The notes: generated by a model from the sequence alone, not told the origin. A stretch of DNA of 25,670 nt from an uncultured Collinsella sp. (GCA_900542305.1 UQMU01000031.1:1-25670), one strand, 5' to 3'. Shown: positions 1 through 7,965, numbered from the stretch's first letter. Program-made: numbers and translations.

Positions 1-117
1 GGACTTGCAGCGACGGACCTCAGGACACTCTTACACCACGTCTGCGCGCGCGACCCTGCCGACTATGTGAAGCACGCGTATTTGCTCGTTTTGATGAAAA
101 CTAGGGTGCAGCCATAA
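1..117 (+). CDS. Possible 3' end of an unidentified protein
   Basis: An open frame runs from the first base of the window to a TAA at 115-117 and would encode the last 38 residues of a protein ending in DYVKHAYLLVLMKTRVQP. I do not recognise it. The stop lies in the loop of the 98-133 terminator hairpin, a plausible place for a gene end. The other two plus frames also stay open for part of this stretch: one stops at 68-70 and another at 102-104, just inside the hairpin. The true frame is therefore uncertain. Confidence 0.3.
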   Translation, partial: GLAATDLRTLLHHVCARDPADYVKHAYLLVLMKTRVQP

Positions 118-133
118 GGCTGCGCCCTAGTTT
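98..133. terminator. Bidirectional intrinsic terminator
   Basis: Two 16-base arms starting AAACTAGGGTGCAGCC pair across an ATAA loop with one G.U pair. On the minus strand the hairpin is followed by TTTTC, so it fits the end of the exonuclease gene. On the plus strand it would end whatever enters from the left. Confidence 0.8.
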
Positions 134-198
134 ACTGCGTGTCGGTGTGCCCAGACGGATTGCGCTGTGCCTGGCAGGCGCTCCCGCAGATGGATCGG

Positions 199-1167
199 TT
201 ATTTCGCGAATAGGTTCTTGAGGTTGAACTCGGCCTGAACCGTGCGGAGCATGAGGTCGGTGTCGTCGAGGCCCAGGTGCTGCTCGTTGGCGTCGGCGGC
301 GAGGGTGCCACGGCGGCGCGCCCAGTTCTCGAGCGCGGCGGGCGCGGACTCGCGGGGGAGCGAGCGGACGTCGGCATCCAGGCTGCGGCAGATCTGGCGC
401 GAGTCGATGACGATGATCTTGCCGGCGCGGCGTGCCTCGGCGTAACCGTCCAGGTGGATCTTGAACCAACTGTCTTCGAACGCGGCGTTATGCGCCATGT
501 ACGGGTACTTCTTCATAAGTTTGAGCAGCTGCTTCTGCAGTTCCTTGTTCTCGCGGAATGGTTTTTTGCCGTCGATGTCGTCCCAGGTAATGTGATGGAT
601 GTTCGATAGCGGCACATCCTCGCCGCGGTAGATGTCGGGCAGGCCGCAGTAGTGTGCCTCGGCGTCATGCGGGACGGCGTCGCTGGTGAGCTCCATGATC
701 TCCCAGCCCACGTTGATGATATAGCCGCGCTCGGGTGCACGGCCGGTGGTCTCGATGTCGATACCGAGCACGGTGCCCTGGATGGGCTTGCGGGCGTAGG
801 CCACGCCGAGCGCGTCGCGGTCGCCGCGGATTTCGCGCATAACGGACGCGGCGGTGCGCTTTTGCATCTTGCCGATGGCGGCGCAGGTGTCGGCATCGGA
901 CAGGCCGCGCGAAAGCGTCGCGGGCGTCACGTTGCGCAGGCGTGCCTCGCCAATCTGGTCGCACAGGTCGCGGTTGCGGTCAGCCAGGTCGCGCACGGTG
1001 GCAAAGTCGAAGCTGGGGTCGCCCTCGGCGGTAAAGTACTCGGTTTCGAGCACCTTAAGGGCCTCTTCGCCCTTCTGGCGCTCGGACTCCATGGCGCCGT
1101 GATCGCCATAGATAAACATGGGAATAAACGGCTGGCGCTCGTATTCGAGTGCTTGTGAAACGTTCAT
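199..1167 (-). CDS. DEDDh-family 3'-5' exonuclease / RNase H-fold protein
   Basis: This 322-residue cytoplasmic protein is probably a metal-dependent 3'-5' exonuclease. Residues 1-130 match no domain I recognise. Residues 131-310 form a DEDDh exonuclease domain like those of DnaQ and PolC. ExoI is IDIETTG (D137, E139). ExoII is HNAAFEDSWF (226-235), where Glu follows Phe at the usual Asp position and Asp comes next. ExoIII is HLGLDDTDLM, with H297 and D301/D302. Nucleic acid is the expected substrate, but the specific role is unknown. The start is ATG at 1167, with AAGGAG seven bases upstream. The gene stands alone, diverges from the metal exporter at 1340, and ends before a strong terminator. 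Confidence 0.85.
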   Translation of the reverse strand: MNVSQALEYERQPFIPMFIYGDHGAMESERQKGEEALKVLETEYFTAEGDPSFDFATVRDLADRNRDLCDQIGEARLRNVTPATLSRGLSDADTCAAIGKMQKRTAASVMREIRGDRDALGVAYARKPIQGTVLGIDIETTGRAPERGYIINVGWEIMELTSDAVPHDAEAHYCGLPDIYRGEDVPLSNIHHITWDDIDGKKPFRENKELQKQLLKLMKKYPYMAHNAAFEDSWFKIHLDGYAEARRAGKIIVIDSRQICRSLDADVRSLPRESAPAALENWARRRGTLAADANEQHLGLDDTDLMLRTVQAEFNLKNLFAK

Positions 1168-1249
1168 ATAACTGCTCCTTGGACGGGCCGCACCGCGCGG
1201 CTCGGGTTCATTGAGATGTGGCGAGATGATAGTTTACCATGGGCAACTA

Positions 1250-1307
1250 TTGGCATCGCGCCTAGGACAACTACAATACCCTAGTTGACCGCTAGGACTT
1301 TTACAAT
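1250..1307 (+). promoter_or_regulatory. Promoter with a repeated CTAGGAC-TACAAT motif upstream of the metal exporter
   Basis: TTGGCA (1250-1255) and TACAAT (1272-1277) are 16 bp apart and make a reasonable sigma-A-type promoter for the exporter at 1340. The 16-mer at 1262-1277 (CTAGGACAACTACAAT) recurs at 1292-1307 as CTAGGACTTTTACAAT. The two are exactly 30 bp apart and match at 13 of 16 positions. The second copy may be another -10 region or a regulator site. Confidence 0.45.
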
Positions 1308-1339
1308 GCTGCCGAAAGACATGAAAGGTTCCATCCGTC

Positions 1340-2428
1340 ATGGATTTGCTGATTGATATTCTGCTCGACGCCGGCAAGGACACGCTCTCGCTGGTGCCGT
1401 TTTTGTTGGTGACGTATCTGGCCCTCGAGACCTTGGAGCACGTCGCGGGCGACCGCGTTAACGGGGCCATCAAGCGCGCCGGTGCCGCGGGCCCCGTGGT
1501 TGGCTCGTTGCTGGGCATGGTGCCGCAGTGCGGCTTTTCGGCAATGGCGGCCACGCTGTATGCCGGTCGTGTCGTGACCTTGGGCACGTTGGTGGCGGTG
1601 TTCCTTTCGACCTCCGATGAGATGCTGCCGCTGTTGCTCGCCGAGCAGGTGCCCGTGCAGACCATGGCGATGCTTTTGGCTTCGAAGGCACTGATCGCGC
1701 TGATCACGGGCTTTATCGTGGACGCCGCCATTCGCGGCCTGCGTCGTAATGCCCGCGCGCATGCGGCGATTCGCCGTACCGTGCTGGGGACCGCTGCCAA
1801 TCCGGCTCATGTGAACTGCGCGCACGACGACCATACCGGGGGCGACATCATTGATGAAGTGGCCGAGGCGGGCGTGAGCGCCGACCACATCCACGAGTTG
1901 TGCGAGCGCGACCATTGCGGTTGCGATGAAGACGAGGACGAGCACGAACACGGACATGGCCACGATCACGGTCATGAGGGCGAACATGAACACCATGATG
2001 GTCACGGTCACTCTCATTCCCACGAAGGGACGCCTGTCCTGTCGATCATCCGCAGCGCGATCTCGCACACCGTGCAGGTCTCGGTATTCATTTTTCTGGT
2101 GACGCTGATTCTGGTCGCCGTACTCGAGACGTTCGGCGAGTCCGCAATCGAGCAGTTCCTGCGCGGTAACGAGACGCTTGCGGTCCTGGGCTCGGCACTC
2201 GTCGGCCTGATCCCCAACTGCTCGGCTAGCGTCGTTATCACGCAGCTGTACCTGGAGGGCGCGCTACAGCTGGCGCCGATGCTCGCCGGCACGCTCATTT
2301 CCGCCGGTGTGGGCTACCTGGTGCTGTTCCGCACCAACCGCAGCGCCCGCGAAAACGTCCTGTTCCTGATCATGATGTACGTCATCGGTGCCGGCTGGGG
2401 CCTCATCCTATCCGCCTTCGGCCTCTAA
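1340..2428 (+). CDS. Putative 10-TM heavy-metal exporter (ArsP_2 / putative manganese transporter family)
   Basis: This 362-residue inner-membrane protein resembles the 'putative 10TM heavy-metal exporter' family (ArsP_2), often annotated as a putative manganese transporter. Two membrane halves flank a hydrophilic loop at about 135-230. Residues 197-229 of that loop are an Asp/Glu/His run with repeated HGH, HDH and HEH units, a likely metal-binding segment. Each half carries a similar motif: GMVPQCGFSAMAATLY (59-74) and GLIPNCSASVVITQLY (289-304). This suggests an internal duplication with a Pro-X-Cys core. The start is ATG at 1340, with GAAAGG upstream. Family placement is good; the metal is not shown by the sequence. 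I saw no yybP-ykoY riboswitch in the short leader. Confidence 0.8.
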   Translation: MDLLIDILLDAGKDTLSLVPFLLVTYLALETLEHVAGDRVNGAIKRAGAAGPVVGSLLGMVPQCGFSAMAATLYAGRVVTLGTLVAVFLSTSDEMLPLLLAEQVPVQTMAMLLASKALIALITGFIVDAAIRGLRRNARAHAAIRRTVLGTAANPAHVNCAHDDHTGGDIIDEVAEAGVSADHIHELCERDHCGCDEDEDEHEHGHGHDHGHEGEHEHHDGHGHSHSHEGTPVLSIIRSAISHTVQVSVFIFLVTLILVAVLETFGESAIEQFLRGNETLAVLGSALVGLIPNCSASVVITQLYLEGALQLAPMLAGTLISAGVGYLVLFRTNRSARENVLFLIMMYVIGAGWGLILSAFGL

Positions 2429-2436
2429 GTGGGCCT

Positions 2437-2517
2437 AACAAAACGGGTTTCAAAATAGCCATGCTCGGCGCCTGCACAATGCGGCGACGCATGGCATTTT
2501 GAAACCCGTTTTTTGTT
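2437..2517. repeat. Long palindrome, likely bidirectional terminator
   Basis: An outer arm starting AACAAAACGGGTTTCAAAAT (2437-2456) pairs with its complement at 2496-2517, with a small internal length difference. An inner pair, CCATGC and GCATGG, extends the stem. The element begins just after the exporter stop. It has T-rich sequence on its right side and could stop transcription from either strand. Confidence 0.7.
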
Positions 2518-2553
2518 GAGCCATGGATTTTGAGCGCTCACACCGCCCAAAGC

Positions 2554-2587
2554 AAAAAGCAGATTTCCGGACATGTCCCAAAAATCT
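2554..2587 (-). terminator. Intrinsic terminator of the HdeD-like / DUF188 operon
   Basis: Read on the minus strand, AGATTT and AAATCT arms enclose GGAC/GTCC pairs around a short loop. They are followed by GCTTTTTG. The hairpin lies eight bases past the DUF188 stop codon. Confidence 0.65.
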
Positions 2588-2594
2588 ACCTTGG

Positions 2595-3077
2595 TTAGCG
2601 CAGCAGCTCGGTGAGGTTGCGTTTAAAGCGAGCGCGATCTTCGCTGGTGAAGGCTGCCGGCCCGCGGGTGCGACCGCCAGCGCGACGCACCTTCTTTTCC
2701 TCGTGGCGAATAAACAACTGCATGTCGATGGTCGCTTTGTCGTAGACGCGCCCGCGCACACCGATGGCGGCGGCATCGCGCCCGAGCACCATGCTCGCCA
2801 AGCCAATGTCCTGCGTCACGACCACGTCGCCCGCCTGCAGGCGTTCGACAATGGCAAAGTCGGCGCTGTCGGCGCCCACACTCACGTCGAGCGTCGTGAC
2901 CCAAAAGCCGCGTCGCGCGTGCTCGGCATCGCGCGGGTCGTCGCGGCGAATGTGCCGTTCCAGGTTTTGCGTGCTGTTGCCGGCGATAACAACGGCGACG
3001 CCCGCCCGCCGCGCGCAGTCAATCGACTCGCGCGTGACCGGGCAGGCGTCGGCATCAATAAAGAGCGTTCGCGGCAT
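2595..3077 (-). CDS. DUF188 / UPF0178 (YaiI-YqxD) family protein, PIN-like fold
   Basis: This 160-residue cytoplasmic protein has the usual length of the YaiI/YqxD (UPF0178, DUF188) family. It opens with the family signature FIDADACPV (residues 6-14), whose acidic residues resemble a PIN-type metal site. Other family blocks are VVTQDIGLASMVL (86-98) and the basic KKVRRAGGRTRGPAAFTSED segment near the C-terminus. A nuclease activity is suspected for the fold but has not been settled, to my knowledge. The ATG directly abuts the stop codon of the HdeD-like gene, so the two are probably translated from one mRNA. No strong Shine-Dalgarno is visible for this start, which fits coupling. Confidence 0.88.
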   Translation of the reverse strand: MPRTLFIDADACPVTRESIDCARRAGVAVVIAGNSTQNLERHIRRDDPRDAEHARRGFWVTTLDVSVGADSADFAIVERLQAGDVVVTQDIGLASMVLGRDAAAIGVRGRVYDKATIDMQLFIRHEEKKVRRAGGRTRGPAAFTSEDRARFKRNLTELLR

Positions 3078-3680
3078 CTAGTGCACCAGTTTGCCAAATT
3101 GAATAGCGCGAACAATCAGCGTAACGCCAAACACCAGCAGCGCGGCGCCGCTAAAGATGACGAGCATCTTGGCCGACCATAGCGGATAGATAAACACGAA
3201 CATGCCGGCGATGATGGAGAGTGCACCGCTCAGGATAGCGAGGGCGCGGTTGGACGAAAGCTCGGACTCCAGAATGGACATGACACCTTCGACAATCCAG
3301 CCAAAGCCGGCCACGATAACCACCATCGTGGTGAGCGTCGCGGTCGAGAAGGCCTGGTTGTGCAGGATTATGACGCCGCCCAAGATAATGAGTAGGTTGG
3401 AGATGATGCTCGTCACGCGCCAGCCGGTGGGCAGCAGCGGCTCAAAAATGGCAGTGAACAGCCTGATGGCAGCAGTGATTACAAAGTAAAAACCCAGGAC
3501 AGTCATCAAAAAGACGAGGGACTTGGCGGGTGCAAAAAGCAGCGCGATACCAGCAATGAGCGCTAAGACGCCCGTGATGGCGTAGATCCAGCGTATGGCC
3601 TTGACGGCTTTGCCCGCCATGCTTTTCTCGTCAAATCCAAACTGGCTCGATTTTTGGTCATCGTTCTTAAAGATGCCCAT
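3078..3680 (-). CDS. HdeD-like (DUF308) multi-pass membrane protein
   Basis: This 200-residue inner-membrane protein has a short hydrophilic N-terminus (about 1-28), then six hydrophobic segments arranged as three hairpins, typical of the HdeD/DUF308 family. Examples are WIYAITGVLALIAGIALLF (31-49) and LAILSGALSIIAGMFVFIYPL. E. coli HdeD is linked to acid resistance; this member's role is unknown. The start is ATG at 3680, with AAGGAG six bases upstream. It is the first gene of a two-gene operon with DUF188 and diverges from the nitroreductase gene. Confidence 0.8.
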   Translation of the reverse strand: MGIFKNDDQKSSQFGFDEKSMAGKAVKAIRWIYAITGVLALIAGIALLFAPAKSLVFLMTVLGFYFVITAAIRLFTAIFEPLLPTGWRVTSIISNLLIILGGVIILHNQAFSTATLTTMVVIVAGFGWIVEGVMSILESELSSNRALAILSGALSIIAGMFVFIYPLWSAKMLVIFSGAALLVFGVTLIVRAIQFGKLVH

Positions 3681-3915
3681 AATGTCTCCTTTCCGTGCGG
3701 CGTAAGCCTTGATCGTTACGACCAGTATCGCCTAAAGGCGCTGACGTATGGGTCGGGGAGGGTGAAACGTAACCCAAAGGCCCCGAATTGTTTCCGTTGT
3801 TCCCCACGTCGCGATTTTCTATTCAACAGGTGTAGAACATTGCAGCCCTGTTCGTTATTGCCTACGTTTTAGGTTAGATTTTCCTAAGAACAATTGCCCG
3901 AAATTGGGGGTCCCT

Positions 3916-4587
3916 ATGAACGAAACAGTTCCCGCGGCGCCGGTAAGCGCTGAGTCGATGGCAAAGCAGGGTTGCGAAAAGCTCGGCTTGGACGCGTTTG
4001 ATGCGTTGGTTCGCCGCGCCCGCACGTGCCGCCGCTTTGACGAGTCCATGCGCGTGCCGCGCGAGTTTTTGCTCGAGCTGGCGGAACTTGCGCACCTGGC
4101 TCCCTGTGGTGCCAATGCTCAGCGTCTGCGTTTTCATGTGGTAAGCGGTGCAGAGGACTGCGCGCGTGTATTTGACGAGCTCGCATGGGCCGGCGCACTT
4201 AAGGACTGGCCGGGTCCTGCCGAGGGTGAGCGCCCGACCGGCTACATCGCGATTCTTGCTGAGCGCGCCGTTCCGGGCAAGCCCGCCGCTCCCATTACCG
4301 ATGTCGACACGGGCATTGCCGCGCAGACGATGATGCTCGCCGCCCGCAGCGCCACGCCCGAGGTGGCAGCCTGCATGTTCAAGGCCTTTACGCCCCACGC
4401 GATCGATGCCATGGGGCTCGATAACGACAAATATGAGCTCAAGCTGATCATGGCGTTTGGCGTTCCGGCCGAGACACAGGTGATCGATGCGATCGATTCC
4501 AACCCCGACGGCTCCATCAATTATTGGCGCGACGAGGCGCGGGTGCACCACGTACCCAAGCGTCCGCTTGCCGACGTGCTGCTGTAG
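3916..4587 (+). CDS. Nitroreductase-family flavoprotein
   Basis: This 223-residue cytoplasmic protein belongs to the FMN-dependent nitroreductase superfamily. Near the N-terminus RRARTCRRFDES matches the RRSxRxF FMN-phosphate motif, followed by LAHLAPCGANAQRLRFHVV, the usual APxGxNxQ block. A later GIAAQTMMLAA helix and a C-terminal region with DEARVHHVPKRPL complete the fold. Substrate unknown. I chose ATG 3916 because GGGGG lies five bases before it; a TTG at 3904 in the same frame has no ribosome site. The gene ends before a palindromic repeat and the first histidine phosphatase. Confidence 0.85.
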   Translation: MNETVPAAPVSAESMAKQGCEKLGLDAFDALVRRARTCRRFDESMRVPREFLLELAELAHLAPCGANAQRLRFHVVSGAEDCARVFDELAWAGALKDWPGPAEGERPTGYIAILAERAVPGKPAAPITDVDTGIAAQTMMLAARSATPEVAACMFKAFTPHAIDAMGLDNDKYELKLIMAFGVPAETQVIDAIDSNPDGSINYWRDEARVHHVPKRPLADVLL

Positions 4588-4619
4588 TTGTGCGTCGTTG
4601 CGGCGCAATCCGGCGGCAA

Positions 4620-4655
4620 AATCACCACAAAGACTCCTGTCCCCTTTGTGGTGGT
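4620..4655. repeat. Palindromic intergenic repeat, copy 1 (CACCACAAAG family)
   Basis: Arms CACCACAAAG (4623-4632) and CTTTGTGGTG (4644-4653) enclose an ACTCCTGTCCC-like loop. It is the most divergent of five copies in the window. It ends 15 bp before the GTG start of the next gene, so it may affect read-through or translation there. Confidence 0.85.
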
Positions 4656-4670
4656 ACGAGGGGAGGGTGT

Positions 4671-5213
4671 GTGGCAGATCTGTATTTGGTGCGGCATGGG
4701 CAGACTGAGCTCAATGTGCAGAGCATTTTGCAGGGCTGGCACGATTCGCCGCTTACGGCGCGCGGGCGCGAGCAGGCGCTGACGGCGCGTACGGCGTTTG
4801 CGGCGCGTGGCGTGGCCTTTGATCATGTGTATTCCTCGCCGTTGGGCCGGGCGCGGCATACGGCCGAGCTTATCGTTGGCGAGGGCCGTTCCATTGAGCT
4901 GGTCGATGACCTGCGTGAGTGGCATTTTGGCTCGCTGGAGGGCACATCAAATCGCGAGATGCCGCCGCAGCCCTGGGGCGATTATCCGGTGGCCTTTGGC
5001 GGCGAGTCGGAAGTGCAGCTTCAGTCGCGCATGGTCGCGGCGCTGTCCCGCATCATGGCCAGGCCGCAACACGACTGCGTGCTGGCGGTTTCCCACGGCT
5101 CAGCCTGCCAGGAGTTTCTTGAGTATGTGACTGGCGAGGGAGAGCTACCCGACAACGGTGCCGTGCTTCATTTTGGCTATTGCGACGGGGCGTTTTCGCT
5201 CTTGTGTTGGTAA
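4671..5213 (+). CDS. Histidine phosphatase family protein (phosphoglycerate mutase-like), copy 1
   Basis: This 180-residue cytoplasmic protein belongs to the histidine phosphatase superfamily. It shows LYLVRHGQTELN (residues 4-15) with the catalytic His, the SSPLGRARHTAEL arginine block, the acid LREWHFGSLEG block and the second histidine in AVSHGSACQEF. The substrate cannot be told from sequence. I chose the GTG at 4671 because GAGGGGAGGG lies just upstream and the RHG motif then sits at the expected distance from the N-terminus. Upstream in-frame codons run through the palindromic repeat. A similar gene follows 17 bp downstream, so the two are probably tandem duplicates in one operon. Confidence 0.88.
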   Translation: MADLYLVRHGQTELNVQSILQGWHDSPLTARGREQALTARTAFAARGVAFDHVYSSPLGRARHTAELIVGEGRSIELVDDLREWHFGSLEGTSNREMPPQPWGDYPVAFGGESEVQLQSRMVAALSRIMARPQHDCVLAVSHGSACQEFLEYVTGEGELPDNGAVLHFGYCDGAFSLLCW

Positions 5214-5230
5214 CGAACGAAAGGACCCCT

Positions 5231-5866
5231 ATGAATAAAGACCTGTATCTGGTTCGTCATGGGCAGACAATATTCAACCTTAAGCGCATCATTCAGGGTT
5301 GGAGTGACTCGCCGCTTACGCAGTTGGGTTGCGACCAGGCGGCGCGCGCCGGCATGTTTTTACGTGCGCGTGGCATTGAGCCCGATCATGCCTACACCTC
5401 CACGCTTCATCGCACCGAGCAGACTATCGCCAACTTGTGGCCGGGCTTGGCGTACGAGCGCCTGGACGGTCTGCGCGAGTGGTTCTTTGGCGACTTTGAG
5501 GCCGAGCGCGTGATGCTTATGCCCGAGCGCCCGTGGCGCGACTTCTATTGCCAGTTTGGCGGCGAGGGCCAGATGCAAGTGCGCGAGCGCATGGTGGCGA
5601 CGCTGATCGAGCTTATGCAGCGTCCGGACCATACGTGCGTGCTCGCGGTAAGCCATGGCTCGGCCATCAAGGAGTTTATGGATCACGTGAAGGGTGCGGC
5701 GGCCGACGAGCGCGATCGCGTGCCGGGCAACTGCGCGGTGCTGCACTTTGCGTTTGACGACGAATCCGACACGTTTGAGCTGATTGAGATTTTTACGCAG
5801 GAGGATTACGCACGCGAGCTGGGGCTTGAACCGCTCGTGGCGGCAGCAGGCCCGCAGCGGGGATAA
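5231..5866 (+). CDS. Histidine phosphatase family protein (phosphoglycerate mutase-like), copy 2
   Basis: This 211-residue paralogue of the preceding gene has LYLVRHGQTIFN, STLHRTEQTI, GLREWFFGDFE and AVSHGSAIKEF in the same order. Long blocks such as the RPW.DF..QFGGEG segment align with copy 1. A C-terminal extension of about 25 residues is extra. ATG 5231 is preceded by AAAGGA at good spacing. The substrate is unknown; both proteins lie near the serine genes and could be sugar-phosphate, nucleotide or phosphoserine phosphatases. A convergent terminator follows. Confidence 0.88.
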   Translation: MNKDLYLVRHGQTIFNLKRIIQGWSDSPLTQLGCDQAARAGMFLRARGIEPDHAYTSTLHRTEQTIANLWPGLAYERLDGLREWFFGDFEAERVMLMPERPWRDFYCQFGGEGQMQVRERMVATLIELMQRPDHTCVLAVSHGSAIKEFMDHVKGAAADERDRVPGNCAVLHFAFDDESDTFELIEIFTQEDYARELGLEPLVAAAGPQRG

Positions 5867-5910
5867 CGTGAGCGTGGCGGCACGGGTCGCCGGCATAACT
5901 TCTCGACGCA

Positions 5911-5953
5911 AAAGGGGCGGAGATGCATGTACCTGCTGCATCTCCGCCCCCTG
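5911..5953. terminator. Bidirectional terminator between convergent genes
   Basis: Perfect 14-base arms GGGGCGGAGATGCA (5914-5927) and TGCATCTCCGCCCC (5937-5950) enclose a nine-base loop. On the minus strand TTTTG follows; on the plus strand CTGTTTGTT follows. It separates the histidine phosphatase operon from the DUF1015-like gene. Confidence 0.85.
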
Positions 5954-5995
5954 TTTGTTGAGCTGCCGATTTTTGTGCTGGACGGTCTGGTCTTG

Positions 5996-6679
5996 CTAGA
6001 ACCGCGCGACTTGGTGCGTGAGCAGACCCGTCGGAACCTGCGGCGCGCCGCCGCTGACCTGCGCGGCGGGGAAGAGCGCAGCTACGGCAAAGTTGAACGG
6101 CTCCTTGCCGGTGTACGTTCCGGCGGCACGGGCCTCATCGGCCAGCAGCTGCGACGCCCCGGCCAGCGCGGCAGCGTAGGCGGGGTCGTCGGCCAGTGCC
6201 GGCTCTGGTACTTGGTCGAGCATGGCACGGATGGCGGCAACAGCGTCCTCGCGCTTGACCTCCCACACGCGGTGCGTAATGCCCGCGGGGTCGGTGACGG
6301 CGTAGAGCGAGGCGCCCTCTTTGGCAGCGCCCAGGATGATGTCCATGACGGGCGACGCCTCGTAGGCGAGCGACACGGGGCGCGGCTGAACTTTGAGTTC
6401 GGCGATCGCGCGCGCGGCGGCGGCCACGTCGGCGCTGGCATCGCCCTTGCCGCCCGCAAGTACACTCGTCGGGCAGATCGCCACGACACCCGTCACACGT
6501 CCCGGCTCGCCCGAGCATTCGTACACGTAATACGCCGCACCCGGGTCCTTGAGCATCAGACCATCGGCAATGGCTCCGCGCAGGGCATCGTTGCCGCTTA
6601 GGATGCTGCCCATTGCAGGCAGCGCCTCGAGCACGCGGTCCTGAGCCGGGCGGATGCAGGGAAACGGAAGTGCTTTCAT
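5996..6679 (-). CDS. Short, divergent DUF1015-like protein
   Basis: This 227-residue protein resembles DUF1015 proteins, which are usually about 400 residues. Supporting blocks are KALPFPCIRP at the N-terminus, YYVYECSGEPGRVTGVVA (50-67), RPVSLAYEASPVMDIILGAA (100-119) and SLYAVTDPAGITHRVWEV (125-141). The family's ADGHHR signature is replaced by LLADEARAAG (178-187), and the protein ends soon after EPFNFAVAALFP. The acidic KxHE-type motif of the middle region is also absent. DUF1015 genes are commonly found with serC and serA, which are nearby here, and that supports the call. Function unknown; it may be a decayed or specialised form. ATG 6679 has only a weak AGGA upstream; it lies 39 bp after the M20 gene. 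Confidence 0.6.
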   Translation of the reverse strand: MKALPFPCIRPAQDRVLEALPAMGSILSGNDALRGAIADGLMLKDPGAAYYVYECSGEPGRVTGVVAICPTSVLAGGKGDASADVAAAARAIAELKVQPRPVSLAYEASPVMDIILGAAKEGASLYAVTDPAGITHRVWEVKREDAVAAIRAMLDQVPEPALADDPAYAAALAGASQLLADEARAAGTYTGKEPFNFAVAALFPAAQVSGGAPQVPTGLLTHQVARF

Positions 6680-6718
6680 GGGCGGTCCTAACGCGCGAGT
6701 CGGTTTGTTCGCGGCTTA

Positions 6719-7939
6719 TTATGCCCCAACTTGGCCGCTCGCGTCCCAGAGCACGTTATCGGCGAGCGCGATTAGCACCTGCTGACAACGAACGATATCG
6801 GCGTGGGGCACATATTCGTTGGGCTTGTGCGCGAGCGCGAGCGACCCGGGACCGTAGCTCATGCAATTGCGGTTACCTGTCTTGCCGGCAATGACGGCGG
6901 TGTCGGTGTAGCCGGTAAAGAAGCCAACGGTCGTGTCCGCGTCCGTCACGTCATCGGCGGCACGCTTGAGCGCTGCTAGAAGGGGAGAGTTTGGGTCGCG
7001 CTCGATGGCGGGGCGGTCGCCCGTCACGACGTAGCTGCCGTGGCAACCGGGAACGGCGGCTTCGGCGACGGCGATGGCCTGCTCTACCATGCGCGTTACG
7101 GCGGCCGTATCGGTCGGCGGGGTCAGGCGCATGTCGACCCAGACTTTGGCGCGGTCGGGTACGACGTAGGGGCGATATCCGCCCTCGATTTGGCCGAACG
7201 TGATGGTCGAAGGCCCCAGCTCATCGTGCGCGGGCAGCGCCACAAACGCGCGACGGAGCGAACACACGACCTCGGCCATGGCGGCGACGGCATCCGCGCC
7301 CTTCCAAGGCTGGCTCGCATGCGCCGTGACGCCGGTCATCTCGATCTCGAACCACGTGCGACCCTTGTGCGCCACCTGGATCTGTCCGTCGGTGGGCTCG
7401 GTGTCCAGCACCCATTCACGCGAGCCGACCCAGCCGGCATCGATAGCTGCCTCTGAACCACGCATAAAGTCTTCCTCGTCGACCGAGCAGATGAGTGAAA
7501 AGCCGCGGTGGGGCAGCTCGCCTTCTGCCGCCACGCGCTCGAGCGTATGGACCAGTGCGGCAATGGCGCAGGCCAGGCCACCCTTCATATCGCAGGCACC
7601 ACGGCCGTAGAGTTTATCGTTGCGCACGATCGCTCCGAGCGGCGGAATGTCCGCGTCCCAGCCATCGCCCAAGGTGACGGTATCCAAATGGCAGATGTAG
7701 ACGAGCCGTGGCTCGTCGCTTTGGCCCGGCACGGTGACCATTAGATTGCGGCGTCCGGGGAGTACTTCGTGCTCTGCAATCTGCACGGCATCGAGTACCG
7801 GATAGCTCAGCTGCGCCAACCGTTCCTCAACCAACGCTTTGATATAGCGCTCAATCTCGTCCTCATACGCACCCGGGTCTGAACTGTCGATCCGCACGAG
7901 CCCTTGCGTAAGCCGCCAAGCAAAATCTGTATCAACCAT
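6719..7939 (-). CDS. M20-family metallopeptidase / deacylase (ArgE-DapE-CPG2 type)
   Basis: This 406-residue cytoplasmic protein is an M20 zinc-dependent hydrolase. Metal and catalytic motifs are in order: ICHLDTV (H84, D86), YGRGACDMKGG (D117 bridging), SVDEEDF (E155-E156), LDTEPT (about 179-183) and LALAHKPNEYV with the C-terminal His ligand. The dimerisation/lid domain is about 190-300. Members remove acyl or peptidyl groups from amino acids; the substrate is not evident. ATG 7939 is chosen because GAGGTG precedes it; the frame stays open 49 codons further upstream, through the promoter region. It is followed by the DUF1015-like gene in the same direction. Confidence 0.9.
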   Translation of the reverse strand: MVDTDFAWRLTQGLVRIDSSDPGAYEDEIERYIKALVEERLAQLSYPVLDAVQIAEHEVLPGRRNLMVTVPGQSDEPRLVYICHLDTVTLGDGWDADIPPLGAIVRNDKLYGRGACDMKGGLACAIAALVHTLERVAAEGELPHRGFSLICSVDEEDFMRGSEAAIDAGWVGSREWVLDTEPTDGQIQVAHKGRTWFEIEMTGVTAHASQPWKGADAVAAMAEVVCSLRRAFVALPAHDELGPSTITFGQIEGGYRPYVVPDRAKVWVDMRLTPPTDTAAVTRMVEQAIAVAEAAVPGCHGSYVVTGDRPAIERDPNSPLLAALKRAADDVTDADTTVGFFTGYTDTAVIAGKTGNRNCMSYGPGSLALAHKPNEYVPHADIVRCQQVLIALADNVLWDASGQVGA

Positions 7940-7965
7940 AGGCACCTCACAGATAGTTAGGTCAA

